Source: Candidatus Cloacimonadota bacterium (lineage in GTDB: Bacteria; Cloacimonadota; Cloacimonadia; Cloacimonadales; Cloacimonadaceae). Taken from it: a stretch of DNA of 10,394 bases. A program made the position numbers and the translations under genes. The stretch is from positions 1 to 10,394 of the forward strand of contig JAAYQD010000151.1 of NCBI GenBank assembly GCA_012519465.1, in the 5' to 3' direction. Below are positions 6,749 to 10,394 of this stretch, piece by piece. The notes under the pieces were generated by a model. The model searched no databases and was not told the DNA's origin. It worked only from the letters and a program-made list of their open reading frames with translations. Each line of letters opens with the position of its first letter. The stretch's first letter is position 1.

Positions 6749-9700
6749 TTATTTCATCAACAGCATCTTGCGTTGCAAGGTCTTTCCATCGGTGTGGAGG
6801 CGGTAGAGATACATTCCGGAGGCTACGGGCTCGTCCTTTTCATCCAGTCCATTCCACACAAAATCATGCTGGTGGGCACCCAGATTGCCATCTGCCAATA
6901 CTTTCACCAATTGGCCCTTCAGGTTGTAAACAGCCAGCCTGGTATGGGCAGGCCGCGACAACTGGAAAGAGATGGTGGTACTGGGGTTGAAGGGGTTGGG
7001 GAAGTTTTGGGAGAGGCTGAGCACGGGCGTCTGCAAGGCATCATCGTTTGACGTGTAATTATCGGGCGGAGTGGTGGTGAATCTGATCGCCAAACCGGGT
7101 TGCAGAGGCGTGGCAGTGGGATCGTAAACATTGCCATGGGTGTAGCCCAGTCCCACGGTGTGGTTGTGGTTTTCTATGCCGACGGTGCAATAGTTGGAGG
7201 TCATACCGGGGTTGTCCACGGTGTGATATTGCACCAGGATATCGCCATCATCATCGCCTTTGGGGTAGAGCATGATTTGGAACTTTTCCAGCGAGGTGAG
7301 GTTGTATTGGTTGTAGGCTTCGTTCCACTGCACGATGAAGCGGTTGTTTGCCGTGTCGTGCCAATACAGGATTCTGATATTATCAAAGATTTGATTGTTA
7401 TCCTCATCATAGCCGAGGGGCAAGCCCTTGAGGTCGTCCCAGTATCCGGCAATCAGGGAGTTTGGACCCAAGGCAGCGGGGATATAGTGGTTATAAAAAT
7501 CCACCATATCGGTTGCGCCCATGGAGATCCAGCCGTTGGTGCAAATGGTGATCTGATCAAAGTCTCTGCCATAAAATCTGAAGGTAAAGGGCAGGTCTAT
7601 CACCTTTGAGGCATCGTCCGGATCAAGGAATACAGAGGCGTTGCCTCCCAAGAGGGGATCGATCTCCACCCATTCATAAACCGGTGTGGAGGTGAAACCG
7701 AGGTCAAAGCTGTCATAGGCATAATAGCCATAGGCATCAGGACCGGTGGGGGAGGTGGTGGATACTGTACCGGCAGTGAGGGAATAGAAGAATTCCGTGC
7801 TATAGTCGTTATCTGTAAGCTGCATCTTGAGGGGGATATGGCGGCCGTTCCATGCATCAGGCTTTATCGTGACAGTGCTGGTAAAGCTCTTGGATTCTCC
7901 CGGGGCAATGGCTCCCAAAGAGACGGCATCTGTGGGGAAGGTGGCTGCCTCTGTGAGGGTGATCACGCGCAGGGAGGCGTTATTTACAGGGCTTTGGCTG
8001 TGATTGAAGATGGTGAATTCCACGGTGCTGCTCTCGCCAATGGGGTAATTGCCTTCATTGCCAGTGACGGTAAATTCCGCTCCACCGCCCCAAAGTCTGA
8101 AGCTCTTTACAGGCAGGGAATTGATCTGGATATTCAGGTCCAGGGGCTCACGGGGGATGATATCGGCTGTAGCACTGATGGTGAATTGCAGCTCGGCTGT
8201 TCCCTGGGGAGCGATGGAAGAGGGGTTGTTTATCTGAGAGACGCTCAGCTTTTCATTGCCTTCTATCGTGACGGAATCCAAGGAGAGGGTGCCTTCACCC
8301 AGGTTTTGCAGGGTGAGGGAGGCGTTCAGGCTTTGATTGGGGTCTATAAAGGCATCAGATACGCTATTGGCAATGATCGCCAAGCCTCCGTCATCCTCGC
8401 TGGTGAGGGTCTTCACCAAGGGGACGTAGTTGGGTTTGGAGATGGTGATGGTGAGGTTGCCATCTTCCTGCGGGTTGATAGGCAGGATGGCGGTGCCATC
8501 GACGATTCTGGCATAGGTGTAGGTTTCGCTATTCTTGGTGCCGGATACCATTGCGCCTTCCAGATGAGGGGCTGTGATGGTGATATGGCTGGAGGAAGAG
8601 GCGTAGGTGGAGGGCAGCAAATCTGCAGAGATGGTATTGGGTACCAACACCCACATATTGAGGGAAGGATCGGAAAGCAGGTTGTAGACGTGGAAGTAAA
8701 AGCCCACGTATTGGTTGTGGCCGATATCGTTGGGGAAGTTCTTATAAAGCTCCATCTTGCCCATCAACACGCTGGAGCCAAAGCCGCGCACTCCATAATC
8801 AAGGATGCTGCGGAAAGCGCCGCTGGAGATGGAATTGTTGAAGCGAGTCTTGGTGTGCAGGTCTGAGGGTCCCACAAATCCCACGCATCCGTTGGGCTGT
8901 GCCACGCTGCCCATCCGCATCCACTTTTCACCAAAGCAGGGGTTCACCGTGTTGGCAAAGTCTCCCGTATTACACACGATGGAATAGACGATGGGCATCC
9001 GCTGGTAATTTACCAAGGAGCTCACATCCGGAACCTTAAAGCTGGGATAGTGCCAGCCATTGGCATCGCCCCATCCACGGTAGCTTACAAATTGCACTCC
9101 CTGGTTGATGACGCTGGCGATCTCTGTGTTGCCGGGGTAGGTGGGCGGGAAGAACACGGAATCCACCTGGGCATAGCCGTGATCCAGCATCTTATCACGC
9201 AGCCAGCGGGACATCTGGATGGGGGTGCTGGGGTGGAGGTTGCCGCTGGCATAGTTTCCAGCCACCACAATGGAGCGTTTCATCCAGTTGGTATTGCCCA
9301 TGAAGGGTGACTTTTCAAAGACGATGGTCTTGTTTGCCATACTCATCAGCTCGGAAATATCGTTGAAGGAAAAGCGTCCCACCAACATCTCTGGGAAGTA
9401 GTCATCCCCTTCTATGAGGGCATATTGGTGGTCATCGGCATCGTTTTCTTGAAACTCTGGCGAGGGGAAGAAGGCGGTGGGGATGGAATAGCTGCCCGTG
9501 ACGTCTCCAAACAGCATCAGATAATCAGGATGGTGCTGGTGATAGTGGGAGGTCAAAAAGGCCTTTATCTGATTGACTGTATCGCCGATATCCACACGGT
9601 TAACCACCGTCACGTCAAAGCCAAGTGACCTTTTCCACTTGATGAAATCCTGCTGATAATTAGCCAGGTTGGGATGGGAGATGATGAGCATTTTGGGGCG

Positions 9701-10231
9701 GGAGACAGGCAAACCGCGCAGATAGGAGCTATCATAGTTGTCTGCCAAAATCTTGTATGCATCCACAAAAGCGGGGGATACCTGGGTGGGCAGCTCGATG
9801 ATGCCTTGTCCGCTGATGCTATAATCAACGTCGGAAAGCACATAACGCAGATCGCCCTGGGCAAATTGATTGCGCAAACGGATGGTGAAGCCGCGCATTT
9901 CCCGGAAGGTAAAGCTGTTTGCCACCTCCACGGTCTCTGTGTGGCGTTGGGATTCTTGATACAGCAGGTTGCCTTGGGTATCAAATACATTCCACTTGAT
10001 ATTATTCACGACGACGTTTACGTCCTGATAAGGCAGGGCATAGGTTTGGGAGCTAAAGCTGGTGGTATCCACGCCGTCTTCATCCAGTATTTTATTATCA
10101 GGCACAGGCGCTCTTTGGGCAAAATCCAGCCAGGTTCTGATGCCACTGGCGGTGTGCTCTATGCGCTGTGCACTATGAGCTGGCAGCAAACACGCTACCA
10201 GCAGTATTATCAAAGTAAGTTGGAATCTCAT
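6749..10231 (-). CDS. Secreted gingipain-like C25 peptidase with T9SS C-terminal sorting domain; usual catalytic His replaced
   Basis: The 1160-residue product starts with a signal peptide (MRFQLTLIILLVACLLPAHS, cleavage near 20) and a propeptide-like part to about 175. The C25 peptidase fold spans about 178-530: PKMLIISHPNL, YLMLFGDV (237-244), YFPEMLVGRFSF (278-289), then VYSIVCNTGDF with nucleophile-like Cys420, and LLSDPSLNMWV (518-528). In gingipains the catalytic His sits in a Y-x-GHG motif; here the motif reads YRGWG (384-388), so Trp387 replaces it, with His394 nearby. After it come an Ig-like domain (about 530-610), two CARDB-like beta domains (about 613-815) and a domain with FYGRDFDQITICTNGWISMG (886-905), common in FCB surface proteins. 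The last 90 residues (SQNFPNPFNPSTTISF to the end) are a T9SS sorting domain, so export and surface attachment or release through T9SS is expected. AAGGAGG stands four bases before the ATG. Whether it is an active protease is uncertain. Confidence 0.93.
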   Translation of the reverse strand: MRFQLTLIILLVACLLPAHSAQRIEHTASGIRTWLDFAQRAPVPDNKILDEDGVDTTSFSSQTYALPYQDVNVVVNNIKWNVFDTQGNLLYQESQRHTETVEVANSFTFREMRGFTIRLRNQFAQGDLRYVLSDVDYSISGQGIIELPTQVSPAFVDAYKILADNYDSSYLRGLPVSRPKMLIISHPNLANYQQDFIKWKRSLGFDVTVVNRVDIGDTVNQIKAFLTSHYHQHHPDYLMLFGDVTGSYSIPTAFFPSPEFQENDADDHQYALIEGDDYFPEMLVGRFSFNDISELMSMANKTIVFEKSPFMGNTNWMKRSIVVAGNYASGNLHPSTPIQMSRWLRDKMLDHGYAQVDSVFFPPTYPGNTEIASVINQGVQFVSYRGWGDANGWHYPSFKVPDVSSLVNYQRMPIVYSIVCNTGDFANTVNPCFGEKWMRMGSVAQPNGCVGFVGPSDLHTKTRFNNSISSGAFRSILDYGVRGFGSSVLMGKMELYKNFPNDIGHNQYVGFYFHVYNLLSDPSLNMWVLVPNTISADLLPSTYASSSSHITITAPHLEGAMVSGTKNSETYTYARIVDGTAILPINPQEDGNLTITISKPNYVPLVKTLTSEDDGGLAIIANSVSDAFIDPNQSLNASLTLQNLGEGTLSLDSVTIEGNEKLSVSQINNPSSIAPQGTAELQFTISATADIIPREPLDLNIQINSLPVKSFRLWGGGAEFTVTGNEGNYPIGESSTVEFTIFNHSQSPVNNASLRVITLTEAATFPTDAVSLGAIAPGESKSFTSTVTIKPDAWNGRHIPLKMQLTDNDYSTEFFYSLTAGTVSTTSPTGPDAYGYYAYDSFDLGFTSTPVYEWVEIDPLLGGNASVFLDPDDASKVIDLPFTFRFYGRDFDQITICTNGWISMGATDMVDFYNHYIPAALGPNSLIAGYWDDLKGLPLGYDEDNNQIFDNIRILYWHDTANNRFIVQWNEAYNQYNLTSLEKFQIMLYPKGDDDGDILVQYHTVDNPGMTSNYCTVGIENHNHTVGLGYTHGNVYDPTATPLQPGLAIRFTTTPPDNYTSNDDALQTPVLSLSQNFPNPFNPSTTISFQLSRPAHTRLAVYNLKGQLVKVLADGNLGAHQHDFVWNGLDEKDEPVASGMYLYRLHTDGKTLQRKMLLMK

Positions 10232-10235
10232 TTAT

Positions 10236-10242
10236 CCTCCTT
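10236..10242 (-). promoter_or_regulatory. Consensus ribosome binding site of the C25 peptidase gene
   Basis: AAGGAGG on the minus strand, four bases before the ATG at 10231. It is the strongest ribosome binding site in the window and fixes the start of the signal peptide. Confidence 0.9.
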
Positions 10243-10276
10243 GATTGAATTACACAAACAGGATGCAATAATCATT

Positions 10277-10305
10277 CCTATATTTCCTTTGATGTTTTTT
10301 GCCAA
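10277..10305 (-). promoter_or_regulatory. Probable promoter of the C25 peptidase gene
   Basis: On the minus strand TTGGCA (10305-10300), a 17-base spacer, then TATAGG (10282-10277). The -35 matches consensus at five of six positions and the -10 at four. The predicted start lies near 10270, giving a leader of about 40 bases with the AAGGAGG site. Confidence 0.55.
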
Positions 10306-10367
10306 GTTATACCGCTATCTGTATTCAGTTTACAATATGGCGGAAAACTTGCATATAGCAGTATGTT

Positions 10368-10394
10368 ATGAAGAAAAAATTATGGAAAGTAGCA
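10368..10394 (+). CDS. Possible start of a divergent gene, cut by the window edge
   Basis: ATG at 10368 opens a frame of nine codons, MKKKLWKVA, that reaches the right edge. The Lys-rich start would suit a signal peptide or a small basic protein. No Shine-Dalgarno is visible in the 20 bases before it. TACAAT at 10331-10336 could be a -10 box, but no convincing -35 goes with it. The evidence is thin, and the frame may be chance. Confidence 0.22.

Noticed and set aside
7838..8866. A 342-codon open frame on the plus strand inside the peptidase gene
   Set aside because: It is antisense to a gene with clear domains, is Gly-rich without recognisable motifs, and has no ribosome binding site of note. 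It follows from the codon usage of the real gene.
10190..10231. Lipoprotein signal (LVAC at residues 11-14) in the C25 peptidase
   Set aside because: The hydrophobic run continues after the Cys to a better type I site at LPAHS-AQ. T9SS substrates normally use type I signal peptides, so lipidation is less likely, though not excluded.

Overview
The window reads as part of a chromosome from an FCB-group bacterium, most likely Cloacimonadota or a close relative. This lineage call is inference. It rests on a C-terminal type IX secretion (T9SS) sorting domain of the NFPNPFNPST type, a gingipain-like C25 peptidase with a long multidomain tail, amino-acid-catabolic enzymes, and strong AAGGAGG/GAGGT ribosome binding sites. 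All complete genes lie on the minus strand, so the sequence is best read from right to left. No phage, transposon, CRISPR array or RNA gene is visible.

Right part (6685-10394): one large secreted C25 peptidase-like protein forms its own transcription unit. It has a 17-bp-spaced promoter, an excellent ribosome binding site and a textbook intrinsic terminator. Its catalytic Cys context is intact, but the usual His position is a Trp. At the extreme right edge a possible divergent plus-strand gene may begin.

Middle (4231-6682): a second secreted protein, about 770 aa, has its own promoter. It is not a family I can name. The arrangement looks like a glycoside-hydrolase-like barrel interrupted by a beta-sandwich domain, with a beta-rich C-terminal part and no T9SS domain. 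It is followed by a short hairpin and an unusual cluster of five 9-bp repeats phased at 11 bp, two in one orientation and three in the other.

Left part (1-4134): a tight cluster runs threonine 3-dehydrogenase (SDR type), then a Gfo/Idh/MocA oxidoreductase, then asparaginyl-tRNA synthetase, with gaps of only 11 and 9 bases. A 124-base spacer with a long imperfect hairpin follows, and then a PLP aminotransferase that runs off the left edge. Threonine dehydrogenase and the aminotransferase fit an amino-acid-fermenting life. asnS appears translationally coupled to the oxidoreductase and starts with TTG. No gap between genes exceeds 300 bases. I see no coherent new multi-gene system; the most novel items are the unassigned secreted protein, the His-less C25 peptidase and the phased repeat cluster.
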